A stretch of DNA of 64,000 nucleotides from Armillaria gallica (GCA_037576215.1 JBANDB010000002.1:7750001-7814000), one strand, 5' to 3'; positions 1 through 13,260 are shown, counted from the first letter of the stretch. Translations and numbers: made by a program. The notes: generated from the sequence alone by a model not told the origin.

Positions 1-1765
1 CACCCTTGATGATCATATTGGAGACTACAACTATAGGAAATCGGTGTTGATGGGTATGTCATTGCACGCGTGTTTCAGAGTACTGATTCACATATTCTTT
101 TGACAGCTTCTAGTCTATTGAAAGCAATGCTTGAGGCCATTCCCGCCCATACTTTGCATAGTGCCATCTATGCTGAGTTCACTGCATCCCTCCCCATGGC
201 AGATGTTCAAATCTGGATTGTTGCTATTGAGGCATGGGAGCAAGATCCATCTAATGTGGTCAATCCATTTGAAGCAACTGTTGTGCGTATGTACTATCTG
301 TTGTGTATTTTTGGATGGAAGGTTCTTATGCCATGCTTAGAGCTGACAATGTCCAAAGTCTGCCTCACACTTGCTCAAGAGGAAGCCGCGGAGATAGCAA
401 AGATCACAGCACACGAAATTCAAGAGCATGAGGGAGGAGCACCACAGAGTGACGCCATGGCAAAGGATGACAGTGAAGATATTTTTGCAGTGTGTCATGA
501 GGTCAGGCCAAGCTCAATGATCCTGCAAGGCGTTGAATTGGAATGTGATCAGTGAGTGTCGCCATGGTTTTTGCTATGTTCTCGGCTGATGATGTGTTGA
601 AAGACGACATCTGAAATTGGCTCATGCAGCGCTTGGACCTCATTCAACAGATCATGATCGTGCACGAGTCACCGAAGGTCTCAACAGACTTTGATGGCGT
701 ATGGACACTTGGTTTGAGGTTCAGCAGGTTTATATGCCAGGTGTAGCAGTGTGGCGAGCCGAGTGGAATAAAGCCCAACTACTGGCTAGGTCTGAGGCTG
801 AAGCCTCAGTGGCGGCACAAGCAGATGCAGATGCAGCAGAAACAGGGGGGCGGGGCTGACAGAAGAAGTCGCGACAAAGCAAACACTGTCCGAAGGTGTC
901 CTTGGAGGAAGCTCTTGATGCTGTCGCAATGCCGCTCTTTCTCCCTAGCACTTGTTTGGAATGCTGTTGCCAGAACCAAAAGCTTATGGACTTTGAATTC
1001 TGTCTGCAGGAGGCTGAGGCTTACGAATGCCTGACGACAATGCACTGACTGCTGATTTACCAGTCACATCTGTACAAGTTCAAGGACAAGCATGTTACCG
1101 GACAAATGATGAGTACACAAGCAAGATCAACTGTCTCTAATGTCCTCAGTAACATTGATGAAGCTGCCACAAGATATCAGACACTTCACAACCATCTGGT
1201 AGTTTTGGCAGGTGCCATTGAGGGTGGAAAGCTGGAGTGGGACTGTCAACTACGAGAACTGAGCTTGACAGATGTTTGGCCTCTTGAAGATGTTTTACCA
1301 GGGGAGACAGAGGGATGGCATGCGATGAGCTGGATCTGGTGTGTCCATTGACATGAGACTGATGCCGAAGAGACCGCAGAGGGTATGTCACCTTTTCTTT
1401 GATGTGTTCTCAGATCTGATCGCAAGGCCAATAGCCTTGAGGATTGAATGGTGCAAGACAAGGGCACGGGCTCATCATTGGCACGAGGAGACTATTCTAT
1501 TGGAGGAAGAAATGAAATGGGTGAAGGCATTTTTTGCATGGGAAGGAAGGACCTGGTTGGCGCGTGCGGCATGGGACAACATTTCAGATGGAGAGTGAGC
1601 TTATGCTCTATGCCAGGCTGACATACACTGTCATATGCGGCTGCACTGCATCAAGGTCTGGGAGAATGTGCCCACATGGTTAGCCTCTGGTGTAGTACCT
1701 CTTTCAAAGCGAGGTCGTCCCCGCAAACCTAAGACATCTGCCTTTGCCACCTTGTAGAAATATTT
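1..1765 (+). pseudogene. KDZ-type transposase, C-terminal part (decayed, 5' end outside window)
   Basis: The fragment matches the tail that follows the catalytic domain in basidiomycete KDZ (Kyakuja-Dileera-Zisupton) transposases. In order it shows a helical block with PNPFE-like spacing at 70-280, the YMPGVAV segment near 730, a charged coiled-coil stretch to about 1330, and the terminal block IEWCKTRARAHHWHEE at about 1440-1500. A typical fungal intron fits at 287-340 (gtatgt...cttag, 54 nt, frame kept) and another probably starts at 552. In-frame TGA codons lie at 857-859, 1046-1048 and 1349-1351, all in one frame, each explained by CGA to TGA. The catalytic residues would lie left of position 1 and cannot be judged. 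The family assignment comes from recall of the conserved tail; I am fairly sure of it. Confidence 0.72.
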
Positions 1766-2670
1766 ACTTTTGTATTTGTGGCTAAAATGACATACACGTT
1801 ACAAACAAAAAAAACATATGAAAAACATAGGTGGATTTTCTGAGCATTTCCAGAGATTGACATGGGGAGCAACATCATTGAGAACCACATGGCAGAAGGC
1901 ACTGGAGAATGAAAGGACAAACAGAAATAGAAGGGAGGAGAAGATGACAGGACAAATGTTTCACATCAAAAGAACAGTGAAAATTTGATCCCTAACATGA
2001 AAGATACAGAACAAACACAAATAGATAGTGAAGTTCTGATCCCATCATGTTGGACCCAAGTGGGAGTCAAGGCACAAACTGACAAAGCAGGTTGTGCCTC
2101 ACTCGTCGTCGCCCACAATGAGCAGGCCTCTTGCCCATCGACCCAGGCTAGGATACGATGCGGACGCTCATCCTCAACCAAAATCTCCCTGCCAAATTGC
2201 CATTGCAGCAGCAATCCATAATAAATTGTCCTTGACCTTACAACTGCAAGGGATTATTCGATTATCCCTGTACTGACTTGGCAGTCTGTAATACATTATC
2301 CTTCAATTAGAGGGTGGTGACTGGGGGTAGACCTTACTTCCAGCAAGGTGATTGTCCTGACCACCATCATCTAACACGTCTTTTCTCTCTACCTTCTGAA
2401 TTTCAACTTCTTAGTGTCATCATCTGCTTTATACGGCCTATCTGACACGATGGAGACATGATTGCAGGTGACGAACACCAGCTCTCATTGGTACTGCGCG
2501 TTATCATGGTCATTCCTCTTCTCAGGCCAGCTATTGGCCTCAGTTCCCCTTCCTATTCGTTGACACATAAACAGATCCTCCTTTCCTGGGCTAATGACGA
2601 TGGAGAAACACAAGGGGCTCTCATCTGGTAGGTCACATCAAATCCCGTATGTGCGCAACGAGATAGTTGA
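1766..2670. other. No gene seen between KDZ tail and Helitron
   Basis: About 0.9 kb without a convincing reading frame on either strand. It probably holds the 3' flank of the KDZ element and decayed sequence. No clear terminal inverted repeat of the KDZ element was found. Confidence 0.5.
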
Positions 2671-2823
2671 CTAGAGGTGTGGGCCATCACTGCACGTGGC
2701 AGATCCGAGTCCTATGTCCATTTCTGGCCCTTACATCAGTGAGTGCTGCCTGTATATGAACATGTCTCTGCTCTTTCCGTTTGGGTCTATCATCATATCT
2801 ATCCTGTTGGTGGCCCCCTCCAT

Positions 2824-5800
2824 TCAGGATGTTCGGCCAGTGACTATCCCATCATTGAACCACACATTCATGGAGTGGTCGATATACTGTGATGTGAAGT
2901 GTGCATCTCCGTGGTACACTATTCCCACGAGAGTATAACGGGTTACACCTTCGCCAACTGGGAGTTTAAACGATATATCGGGAGGCATAGTCATATGGGC
3001 GACACATACTGCCAGTATAGACGGAGAATACATGAAGGTGTGATGTAGTACCAGATCTGATTTACATACAGCACATTCAGCGCCTTCGAACACGAGCGGC
3101 ATCGCTCTGCAGTTGTTTATGTATGCCTGCACGGTTGACCATCGCATTGACCCTGTGGATGTCGGTTCTACGATACAACTATATTGTGTGGTTTTAGGTT
3201 CTTCATGCCCTGCAGTACATTTATGCATGACGGTCATAAAAGGGTTGTTTCCTCTCAACAGCTTCATCATGATGGACTCCATGCTTACAAACATGCCGAA
3301 CATGAACACATTAGGGAACTCTCTACTAAGTTGCCGTCTGAAATAATCTCTCACTTCCTCTAGGGTGTACTCATGCCTGGTGAACCTGGCAAATGATGTA
3401 CCAAGCAGTCGCGTCCACGCGTTATCCTCCATTCCGAGGGATGTCCCATGCGCACGATGTTCTACCTTCCACATATTAAAGAGTATGAATATTGTCATGT
3501 CATAAGCACAGCTGTTGTTCGACCATTTGCAGCTGACAGGCGGAGCCAATACACTAGCGTCGATTGCATTTGGCTGTATTAGTACAGCACGTTGTTTCTC
3601 CGTCTCTGTCTGTTTGGAATCAAAGGTATCTGACGCGCGCCCCTTGCGCTTCTCCGCTGGTTTCATCAGCATAAATATGCACAACTGCTGCTGGTTTATG
3701 CCAAGGGGGCACTGGTTTCCACTGGGAAGTAAGGGTCTGGTAGCCTTGGCCGCCGCGTTACGCATCGGAGACGGCTTGTGATGAAGGAGATTCTTTTCCC
3801 AACACAGATCGGTAGCATCTGCTTGCTCCCACGGAATCGCATCACTCCACATAAGATTCTTGTCCATGTTAGGGTTAGCATATCCGATGCCCACGAAGGC
3901 CTGGAACTTGCTGATAAGAGAATATCGGGTGTCTCTGGCTATATCAGCCAGCAATGTACCTTCATACAGGCACTTCGTAATATCGTCTAGCAGTTCCAGC
4001 TCACGGAATTCCTGTCTCAGTCTACCACTACATCTGCCCTGGATCTTGTGGGCATCAACAGGCGACATATGCATTGATCCCATTGCAGGTAGTATAAGGG
4101 TACCGGATGTGGTCGCAGTCCTCGATAACACCGTATAGTATGACTGGTGAGTGCGACAGTTGTTGAGATCAACAGGATTGAATGCCCTGGTCTTTCCCTG
4201 TGAACTGAAATCTGTCATCATGAAGTTCGGCAACACGTGAACTTGTGATCTAGATATTCTCACAGTAGTGTCATCGGGCAGACTACATGCGATTGTAATG
4301 GCCTTTCTCATGAGAGGCACCACATTCAAGGGTAAGCCTGGGATACGAACCTCAGAAGGTGGGTTTATTAAAGATATGAATAGTACATCCAATATTCGTT
4401 TCCCATGAGAGCCAATCGCATCCTTCCAGTCGTACACGATGCCCTCTTGTCCTTTGGTAATGCATAATTCGGTGGCTGTATTCAACCTTATAATGACAGG
4501 CATACCCTTGCACAGGTATAATACTGGAGGCAATTGCTTGTCATTAGCGGATGGGATGGCGGCCCAAAGAAGGTCTTGCAGTCGTGCAGATATGCTGGTC
4601 AGATTACTCCGCACTCCTCTATTTCGAGGCCATCTGGAATCGTCCTCGGATGCAGACATATGGTCCTCCGAATAGAAAACTATCAACTCTTGGCCAGTCT
4701 CATCTGCGAACCTGGCAGCCCCGATACGATTGTATTCATCTTTGTGGACATTCAGGCCGGTAATGATGGACACATTCCGAAACTCCCAATCAGTAATCTT
4801 AGCCGTACCTTTACGACCGGATATCTTGCTATGCAGAAAGTTTACATCGTCCTTAGTACACGCTTTATACCACATATTTGCCAGCGCAGTCGGAAGCTTT
4901 TTGTCCTCCGGGGTCTGCAAAGTTTGCCTCATATTCTGACGCAGTATCACCACTGTTGTGACCTGATGCCATATCGCTTTGCCCATCACCATCTCTTGAG
5001 AACGCTTGCTGCTCGCATACATCCCGTCATATGGACCATACAATGCAGCACTCTCGCTGCCCATAGCTGGAGGTAACTGGGTGAAATTGCCTGCGAATAT
5101 CATGTTGATACCGCCGAAAGGTACTTCAATCCTGTTCCTGCACATTGCCAGCCTTGCACTTATCCTGTACAGATCCGAACAAGATAGCATAGACACTTCA
5201 TCTACAAACACATAATCGACCCCTTCGAGATGTTCCTTTACCTCTGCTAATGCTTTGTGAGAGATATCGTCACCCCTAGCCTCGTTGATCCCGAGCACGT
5301 AATGATAAGTTGAACCTTTCACTATTGCTGCGGCGGTCCCTGTAGGCGCTACGACTATCAGTCGCTTACTCTCCCCCTGTGCCCCAAAATACTCCATCAG
5401 CGCACTCAAAACTCTAGATTTACTGGTACCGCCCATACCTCCGATATACATGTTCAGTTGTTCAGTGGACGCATCACCGGAATGTTGAGTAACTACACGG
5501 AAGGCTCTATCCTGTTCTTCGTTTAATGAATATGATTCCATTATAGCCTTTGTAGTCGCATCCTCGGATGGGTCATGTAAACCACGTACTAAGTGCTTGC
5601 GGGTCAATATCTCGACCTGATCAACGTAATCTGTGTTTTTCTTATGTCGAGACCTACGGCGAGCAGACTGACTGTTTCCCATGAACCTGACGTCCAACAC
5701 ACTCTGCTTTATTTTTTCCACATCATTCTTCCATTCAGCAGAGGAACGGTCTGCTACGAAGGTTTCCTGGTGTACCCCTGAAAGGTCAGCCAGTCCGTGT

Positions 5801-6834
5801 TCGGCTTGGCTCCAGCCACAGCCATCAACCCCCATCAGATTACGTGCCACTGCTAAGTGTTTCTCCCTGTTCTTATGTTGCTTCCCGTCTGTCTTATGTA
5901 CACTCCACACATCCCCCGCTATCCCGTAATCGTCTAGGTCCTCTAGAACTTGAACTTGGTCTCCCTCCTTCATGAGTGCATCAAATTCATTGTCGTCCAG
6001 CCAGTTAGGAATGTCATTACCCGAACCACTCACCAACTCGGCACGAAAATCGTCTCGAGCATCTAAGCATTCGTACCTCAGATTGAAATTGGCCATAACT
6101 TCTTTCTGTCAGTCGGAGAATTTGTGTTCTGCCATCGCAACCTCCCATGTACAGTCGGAGTCACGCTTGAGCACATGTCCTGTCCTCCATGGCTTGAATA
6201 TTGTAAGCATCGTGAGACAGTAATATTCACGGTCGCCTTTGTCTACCCTAGGCAGAAGACCACCAACAAAATTGGGCACTCGTCACATATTCTCGGGGTA
6301 CATGGCAACATGATGCGACTCAGATAAAGGATGATCGGATGCAAACGGAAGCCTACAGATCTTAGTTCTGTGACCCCTGCGTTTCTTTATGTTTGACTCG
6401 GGTTCATCACTCTCTTCATCAGAGATGTGTGATGGATACGCGACCCTGGCCTGCGATGGAGGACATTCCACGCTCACCCTTCTGAATGGCGCATCCTCTT
6501 CCTCTGTATTCACAATGAAATCATTAAGGGAGCCGGCATCATCGTCGTCAGAATTGGCATGAAGGTCATCATCAGCATCGCATACATCACCATGGTCTTT
6601 TATCTCGTTCTCGTTATCTGAACCAAAAAACAACGGACTGTCATTCGCATGTTCTGTTTTCTTTCTTATTGCGCTGTTGGGAGAACGGTCACACAGGCAT
6701 ATCAAATCATATAGAGAAAGATTTTCAAGCTCCACAGGTCGATGGATATAATCTTCAACCGGGGACACACCAACAATAGCTCCTCTTTGCTTGCGAAGTG
6801 ATATTTTGACGTCTTCTACAGGCTCATGCTGTTC
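2824..6834 (-). pseudogene. Helitron PIF1-like helicase half with C-terminal USP-like domain
   Basis: This continues the Rep frame and has TGA stops at 6285-6283 and 6111-6109. Reading through them restores the conserved linker, with LPRVDKGDREYYC between the stops and NFNLRYECLDARDD after them. Counting from the ATG at 6096, the Walker A region is GGMGGTSKS (219-227), Walker B is VFVDEVSML (297-305), motif III is AGNFTQLPP (335-343), and motifs V/VI are DFSSQGKT (629-636) and YTVLSRT (654-660). The usual GKS glycine and the motif III Asp are both replaced. The last 240 residues resemble a ubiquitin-specific-protease fold: NNSCAYD (Cys 863), paired cysteines at 960-1011, and YHGDAHFTSQ (His 1066). 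The protein would unwind DNA during transposition. It is inactivated by three stops and two motif changes. Confidence 0.82.
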
Positions 6835-9800
6835 TCACCACGCATTCTTGACTTCAGATATGAAGGATTTCCAATAGAACGTGACAAACTTGCGGTTCGT
6901 GTAATGGTCTGGCAATCCTAACAGGTAGGAACATATCATGGGAGATCCCAGTTCGGTCTTGGCACATAGGACATTAACCATCTGGGTCATGGTCTTTCTG
7001 GCGCGCTCCTTGTGAGTCTTTGCAGGGTCATCAGGCCGCTCCTTACTCCTCTGGAAAACGGACCGAATGCAGTCAAATATGGCATGAGTTTTGAGTCCTG
7101 GTTTAGTGATGTAGTCGGTAACATATATCAACACAGCTTTAATTGCTGTACCGGATCTAAGCGACGTGACATCAGTGTTGCACCTAAACAGATACATGAG
7201 GATAGGTGCAAAGGTGTTTAGCCAACGTTCCCTCTTTAACATGTTGATGTGACCTGTTGTGGCATCTACATACATCTCGTCGAAAATCTGGTGGGGGAAT
7301 CTTGCCTTGCACCATTTCCACTTGTTGTCCATACAGCCTTTAGCGTTGGCATTTGCCTTCATAGTGCCATCCACCCACGCGTTTGAGCGACAAGTATGTA
7401 TATTACACTTGCATATAAGGATGTCGACTACCTTTCTAAAGTACGCCCACCAGCCTTTGCTGGTCTCCCCGGAAAGACAGTCTTTGCACTCGTGTTCACA
7501 GTGGGGGGCTGGCGGCTCAGGTAACACCTCTGTGTAGTCTAAGAAGCCTGGCGTCATCTCGGTTTCATGCCACATGCTAAATACATCCGCCTGACTGCCG
7601 CTAAAATACTTGCCCTTATGAGCACTCTCCAGATACTGTATTAACTGCTTCTGAAACTCGGAGTTGCCTGCGAGTAGTCGGTCCCGTATCTGCTGTGGAC
7701 TGAGGCAGTACCTAATCCATATGATGATGTGTAGATGCAAGGTTAGACGCCCTTGTTGTTCCACCGTGCCATAGTAAGCCGAGGTCTCGCCGAAGAGCCC
7801 ACTCTCGCCAGTCTCGCCAACTCTCAATACACACCTGATAAACAACATTACCATAAAATTAAAGAAACGTGCTGCCACTACGGGATTTCCAGTGACCTGA
7901 CTAACTCGATCCCGCTCGCTTAAAGGTATCAGGTTGAATTTGATGTCACTACCAGCCATATGCACACACATGAGATGACTGTGATCTGATGGAGCCATTG
8001 TGAAGTACCAAGAAGGAGCACCTTCGGCAGCCATAAGTGAGTACACTTCGTTGCGCATATATTTTTTGGACGTTAGGGAGCCATTCACCTTGTAAGCTAC
8101 ATGGTCTAGGTCATTTATCAGCTGAAAGCAGTCCTTCTCCACGTCGGTAGTCAGTTTCACGGTCTCGCCATTCTGCATGCGTTTGGACAATGATTCAAGA
8201 ACACTCTCGTCGATTCGATGAATGCGTTCGCTGATTTCGAAAAACTTGTCTTTATCAGCGAGCAGAAAACCACTGGTAGTAGATGCTTTGACCTGTTCAT
8301 GACTGAAAGCCACGAAGGGGAAACCGACATCGCGCTGGAAATGTTTGCTGTGATACATCAGAAGCCATTGCTTGTGTGCTTTATCAGATAGGCGAGAGGA
8401 TCCGATGCCACCCTTTCCATATGGGAATAACCAAGGGAACATCGACAGATACAAGGCTGTGTTAGCATATATGGATTGAGGCGCGGCGGCGTGACCCACA
8501 GCAAGCACACCTCGATTCGCCTTGAAATGTCTAGCTGCCATGGTCTTCTGAGCCTTGATGGACTTGGTGTCCAGCTGTTCACCTATGAGACCATGCACAA
8601 CAATTGGACAGGGACCATCTGTGGTACCATCAGCTTCCTCGTTGTCAAATACGCTAGTACCTTCTGGTACCTTGTTGCTCATCTGGTCTCGGTGCATGAC
8701 GGCTACAGGTGCTTCACCGTCAACATAGGTCAACATATTTGATTGGGATATAGTGACCTGATCATAATCGCAGTGGTTAAGTCGAAGCCAATGCAGTGCG
8801 TCCATCACGACCCGATGTCGTACAAGCAGTGGGGTCCGCTTCATCTCCTCTTCAGTAGGGAGGGTAGGACCCGTGAACAACACGGCCAGTACTTCATCCA
8901 GCTGATCTCTAGGAGGTGGCAGAACGTCGTGCAATTTGGCGACCGGAGACTCGAATGCTATAACATGCGAAATCATTTTCCTTGAGCCCAATCCCAGGTG
9001 TCTGGCCAATGCGACGCGCACGAAGCAACAGTTATGTCTGACACGAGATACCAATATACGTTCCACGAAGGACAAACGTGCAAGTACCTCCGGCACTTCA
9101 CCTAGCCATAAATTGTTTGCGAGTGCAGTCTTGGGTACAATACCTTTCCGAACGGACGCCTGACAATCCAAACAGATGAGATTCGTAGTGGGGTCCAACA
9201 CGGGTCCAGCCAATGACTCTATCGGGTCAGACGAGTGGAGACGTTCCTTTCGAGTGCATGAAGTGTTATCAAGTATGCCGAAAAGCCTAGATACATGCGT
9301 GGCAACACTTAGCTGATCCAATAGCACAAGTTGTCTGCACACCGTACACCCAGACTCCTCAAACTTAGATGGGAGCATGGCATCGACGCAGTCGCGCAGG
9401 GTGGATACTTGTTTGCTAGTAGCGAGAGGTAAAGGAGGATATACACCTTCCGGACGAGCGACTGTGTCAGCGTTCAATGCCTGAGCTGGAGCACTGATTT
9501 GGGATGCTTTAACATGGGTTACACGGCTGGAATCGAATATAGGTATCCGCTTGAAGAGAGACATGTAAGAGTCGCATGCCACGCAGTGGTGACCTATCAG
9601 TCCGTCCACTATGGACTGTTTCAAGGCACGAGGGTGCGCATCAAAAGAGTGTAACGGTAGCAGTTTTCTTAAGTCTGCTATAGGGATGCCCGCTGCTATG
9701 ACTCCAAGAGGTATACGCACTGGCAGCAAGGTACTGTCATCACGATAACGCGCTTCTTCCTCGCCAGGAATATGCCAGTAGAACTTATATTTCATAGCGG

Positions 9801-9933
9801 GAGACAATCCACGCACATCGTTGGACAGTTCAACAGAGCCATGCAAGGTATCATGAGAGACAAAAAGGTGAGAGCCTCTACCCCTGCCTACATGTGGTAC
9901 ACATACAGGAAGAGGAACGTCGGCCGAGTGCAT
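6835..9933 (-). pseudogene. Helitron Rep half: DUF6570-like region plus HUH/Y2 Rep nuclease
   Basis: This is the N-terminal part of the Rep-helicase protein, which would nick and join DNA during rolling-circle transposition. From the ATG at 9933 there is a Cys-rich N-terminal region with CxxC pairs, including CTVC and CLDC in a segment like fungal DUF6570, followed by the Helitron-like N domain. The metal-binding HUH motif is intact as LTLHLHIIIWI (HLH at 7737-7729). The paired catalytic tyrosines are intact as YVTDYITK (7125 and 7113). A longer open frame runs up to 10398, but its extra 155 residues are hydrophobic, low in typical coding character and lack an ATG start, so I chose 9933. The frame ends at TGA 6837-6835, and reading resumes in the same frame beyond it. 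The Rep part looks catalytically complete; the break lies after it. Confidence 0.8.
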
Positions 9934-10880
9934 TTCAAACAAGAGACCGGTGCCGAGCACGAATATGAGCAGTTTCACCCACGTACCACAAGTAATTATA
10001 ACAAGATAAAACGACACCCGACAATGACCGTGTATGTGCGTTAATATTGAATCCATAGGTAGGCCGACAACAAGCAAAGGTACGAGATACAACATAAGAC
10101 ATGCACAGGCGATATTTGTCCACCCGTCTGGGCAAGATGTAAGACTGATCCACCCTACTGGGCCAAGCGAGACGACAGCAACGATATGCTCGATAATGGA
10201 GGGCCATCCGACGACTATCGCATATGCAACCGCAGCACAGCAGATATCTTGGATACGCATATGGCCTGTACAATATGTCAATACTTTGCATGCATGTGAA
10301 TGGATACATGGGAAGCACACACCAATGAGGCAAGTTGCGGTAGTATCATCCGGACGTGAGACCACACGTGTAGTTATGCGTGCGATGTAATAGAGCAAGT
10401 GGGGCTAACAAAGGGTTACATCATCAATCAGCAAGAGGATACCTGGATACAAGCCGTGGCACTTATGACCACCGCTCGGATGCAGCCACATAAGACCAGA
10501 ATGAATGTGTTCGACATCCAGAACGATTGATATATGGAGGAGGTTCCGCTATAAAGACTCGGACCACCAGCCAAGAACACGTTGAGAGCGACAAGAAACA
10601 TAAGCCAAAACGGCCGACGCAAACGCATGGTGTGAGATGTACACGATATGAGGAAACGACCAAAAAAATAGAAGGAAAAAAAAAGAGGGCAACGACCCTT
10701 AAATCTTAAAGCTGAACTTGAAGTCGGGAACTGAACTTTTTGAAGTCCGTCACTGCATCACCAAAAGGCACAAAGTTAAATTAAATACACAAGAACAAAG
10801 TCATATACAACATCGGGCTGTAAAGCATCGAATACATATATACAAGTATCAAACCCGCATCGTATACATGTGGATGTACA
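9934..10880. other. Helitron 5' flank and region downstream of F-box copy A; no gene supported
   Basis: About 950 bases with no recognisable coding sequence. The left part is open in the Helitron frame up to 10398 but reads as a run of hydrophobic residues starting from TTG. The Helitron 5' TC terminus should be here or slightly to the right but was not identified. Confidence 0.4.
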
Positions 10881-12812
10881 TCAGGCTGACTGGTATAAGC
10901 GCAACCTCCATATGGAGGGGGGAATAACAGTAGGAACAGCCGTGGACTCTTGTAGATCATAGATCACATGGTTTATCTGGGCAAGGGCAAACACCACTTC
11001 CGCACCAGGCAAAGGAGACGAAAGCGTCATCTGGAAGGTACCATGCAGCGGACGACCTCTATTATGGGACGTGGGACCAAGAATGGGATGGAGAGTAGTA
11101 TATGCAAAACCAGTCTCGATAAGGTCGAACTGGTCCATGCGATGAGATACGAGGAGATTAAAAGTGGACTCTCACTCTTCGCGTGCAAGGGATGACCATG
11201 TAGAACATATGCGGAGAGCCATGACCAAATCACCAACATTAAGGTGCACATGTAAATGTTTTAGCACGTCAAATCGGTCAAGCGAGAAAGTCGGAAGGAC
11301 TGCATGCATCAAAGCCAAAGGTGCTACAAAAGATGAGTCAGATACATGCAGATGATAGATGGGAAGGATGCATATGAAATTCAAGTGTGAGATCGGTTAA
11401 GCTACCCCCGATGGAATGAAAGGCATCGGACAGAACAGTTGCAACATGAGTAGACAATCGAACCTCGAGGCACCGCATGGAACCAGTCCGAAGCCGAACA
11501 GGATAAACCTCTCCAGGCCACAGGTATGCACACATGCCTGATGGCTGAGCAGGAGATGGGAATAATTGACACAAAAGAGGAGGTAGGTCGTATGAATCAA
11601 GGGAAGTGGAAATGGTGCCCACAGCATCGTCAGGAAAGTCTAATCTCATCCGCCGGATCGTAAGAGGAGAAGGAGGAGATGAAATCGTGTTACAGAGGAA
11701 AGAGTCGAGCCCAAGACGGTCCCGCCATGTTAGCAATTCGACCAGCGAAGTGCAGGGAAACGGTGCAACCTAAAAAAACGAAGCACATATAAATAATTCT
11801 CAATACAAAAACACGAAATGTACTCACAACGTGACTGTATAACACAGAGGAAAGGACAAGATTATCCAGTTGATCGCACAACGACAACATGGATTCAAGA
11901 CTGTGGCCTCGTATCATGCAACCGACCAATGTGACGGACGTGATACGAGCAGGGAGCACATAAGGCACGGTTATCCTAGGGCAGAATCCATGGTAACCAG
12001 ATCCCAGGAACCTAATACCACACAGATTGGGAAAATGGTGGAAGAAGAAAGGGACATTGACGCAAGGCCAATTGAACAGTGAGAGGTGAACCACCGAACG
12101 TCGGAACATCCACTTCTCAGAGCTGCAGGTAACACACGTCTCATATGCGAGAGCCAGAAGAACACCATTGTCCTGGTCTTCATCTGAATCCCACGTACAA
12201 ACCTGCCAAGCTTCAGGCATGCGGAGTACGATAGCCTTGTGACTACGGCGACTGGAACAGACACACCATAGGCGACTGACAAGGCGAATGTCCAGCAGAT
12301 TGCTGAAGTTCAATGAGGAGAAGACGAGGTCCAAAAGCTCTGGTGGGAGGAGGGCAGGAGAAACCGGAAGAGTAGAAGAGACAGATGACGGGAACGGCAT
12401 GCCGAGAGATATGGAACCGATGGGAACAAAATGAGGATGCTGACACTCGATGGAGCCGATGAGGTGAAGCAACGAAGCATACATAACGGAGGAGTGAGGA
12501 CCCATTATCTCAAGAGCGCCACCCAAGAATATGAAATACGGATGAGTACCTGGGAGTATGTCGGCATAAAAAGAAAGAATAACAACCATAAAGCAAGCCC
12601 ACCATCCACGCAAGAAGCCAACATGGCAGACAGATCATGTTCAGCAGTGATCAACTGCATCAAGAAGAGAAGATATTCAAGGTCGCGTAGGCACACCTGT
12701 ACATCAATACCAAGCAATACAAACATCAGAGTAATATAAGGGAACGTGATTCGGAACAACTTACGCTGTCAATTCGGATCAACAACTGCACGGGCATATG
12801 AGGTACACTCAT
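10881..12812 (-). pseudogene. F-box/LRR-like protein, tandem copy A (damaged)
   Basis: This is a paralogue of the next gene with the same exon plan. Exon 1 is 12812-12765 (starts MSVPHMPVQ), exon 2 12696-12603, exon 3 12549-11828, and exon 4 from 11769; phases agree throughout. Exon 3 carries the F-box-like segment LLPPELLDLVFSSLNFSNLL followed by RLVSRLW, typical of the N-terminal domain that binds Skp1 in SCF ubiquitin ligases. Leucine-rich repeat-like strands follow. Damage appears as a frame change near 11350, where no normal intron fits, and a TGA at 11174-11172. The homologous C-terminus can then be read to 10881. The conserved boundary (V)DG|TH between exons 2 and 3 is shared with copy B, which supports duplication. 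Target unknown. Confidence 0.6.
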
Positions 12813-12844
12813 GTGCACAAACCAAATGAGACGACGGAGAGGGA

Positions 12845-12900
12845 GGAAGAGAGAGAGAGAGAAAGGGAGCGGGAGAGGGAGAGAGAGATCAACAGATCGT
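12845..12900. repeat. GA-rich low-complexity tract
   Basis: An imperfect (ag)n run, gagagagaga with gggag interruptions, lies just upstream of F-box copy A and could be part of its promoter region. The surrounding 12813-13260 shows no gene. Confidence 0.7.
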
Positions 12901-13260
12901 GAAGAGAAAGAACAATGGTTCGCAAAGTACAACACTGACAAGTCAGAGGAGAAGAAGGACAAGAGATGTGGTGAACGAGCACACACAATCCAGATACGTG
13001 CGAGCTCTTATAAGGGTTGGGCGATAGCAACACGTAAATGGGAACCATACAAACCGACAATTGTTACAAGTTACAATAAAGGCAAGAAACCGAAAGGACC
13101 GGACGAGCACGCAATCCAGAATAAAAGAGATGAATGGAAGGTAAAAACAACACGTAACAAAGTATAGAGGTATGACACACAGCTGAATTGACCAGACGAT
13201 ATGACCCAACTACAAGAAGAACATACTATGTACCAAACACCCACATAGATACGTATATAA

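Larger units (their letters stand above)
2671..9933 (-). mobile_element. Helitron (rolling-circle transposon), autonomous-type but inactivated
   Basis: The element is defined by one long minus-strand frame joining a HUH Rep domain to a PIF1-like helicase, the diagnostic Helitron pair. Helitrons make no target duplication and end in CTRR, inserting between A and T. On the minus strand a CTAG followed by T ends at 2671, about 150 nt after the stop codon, which fits the 3' rule, but the hairpin expected just upstream is weak. The 5' terminus (TC) on the right could not be fixed; 9933 is only the first plausible ATG of the protein. The real element probably extends to about 10.4 kb. Confidence 0.7.

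Noticed and set aside
4534..5076. 180-codon plus-strand frame
   Set aside because: Antisense to the helicase core motifs on the minus strand, without any domain of its own.
9934..10398. N-terminal extension of the Helitron Rep frame (155 residues)
   Set aside because: Starts only at TTG and is a hydrophobic, Cys/Val-rich reading unlike Rep proteins; the ATG at 9933 is the better start.
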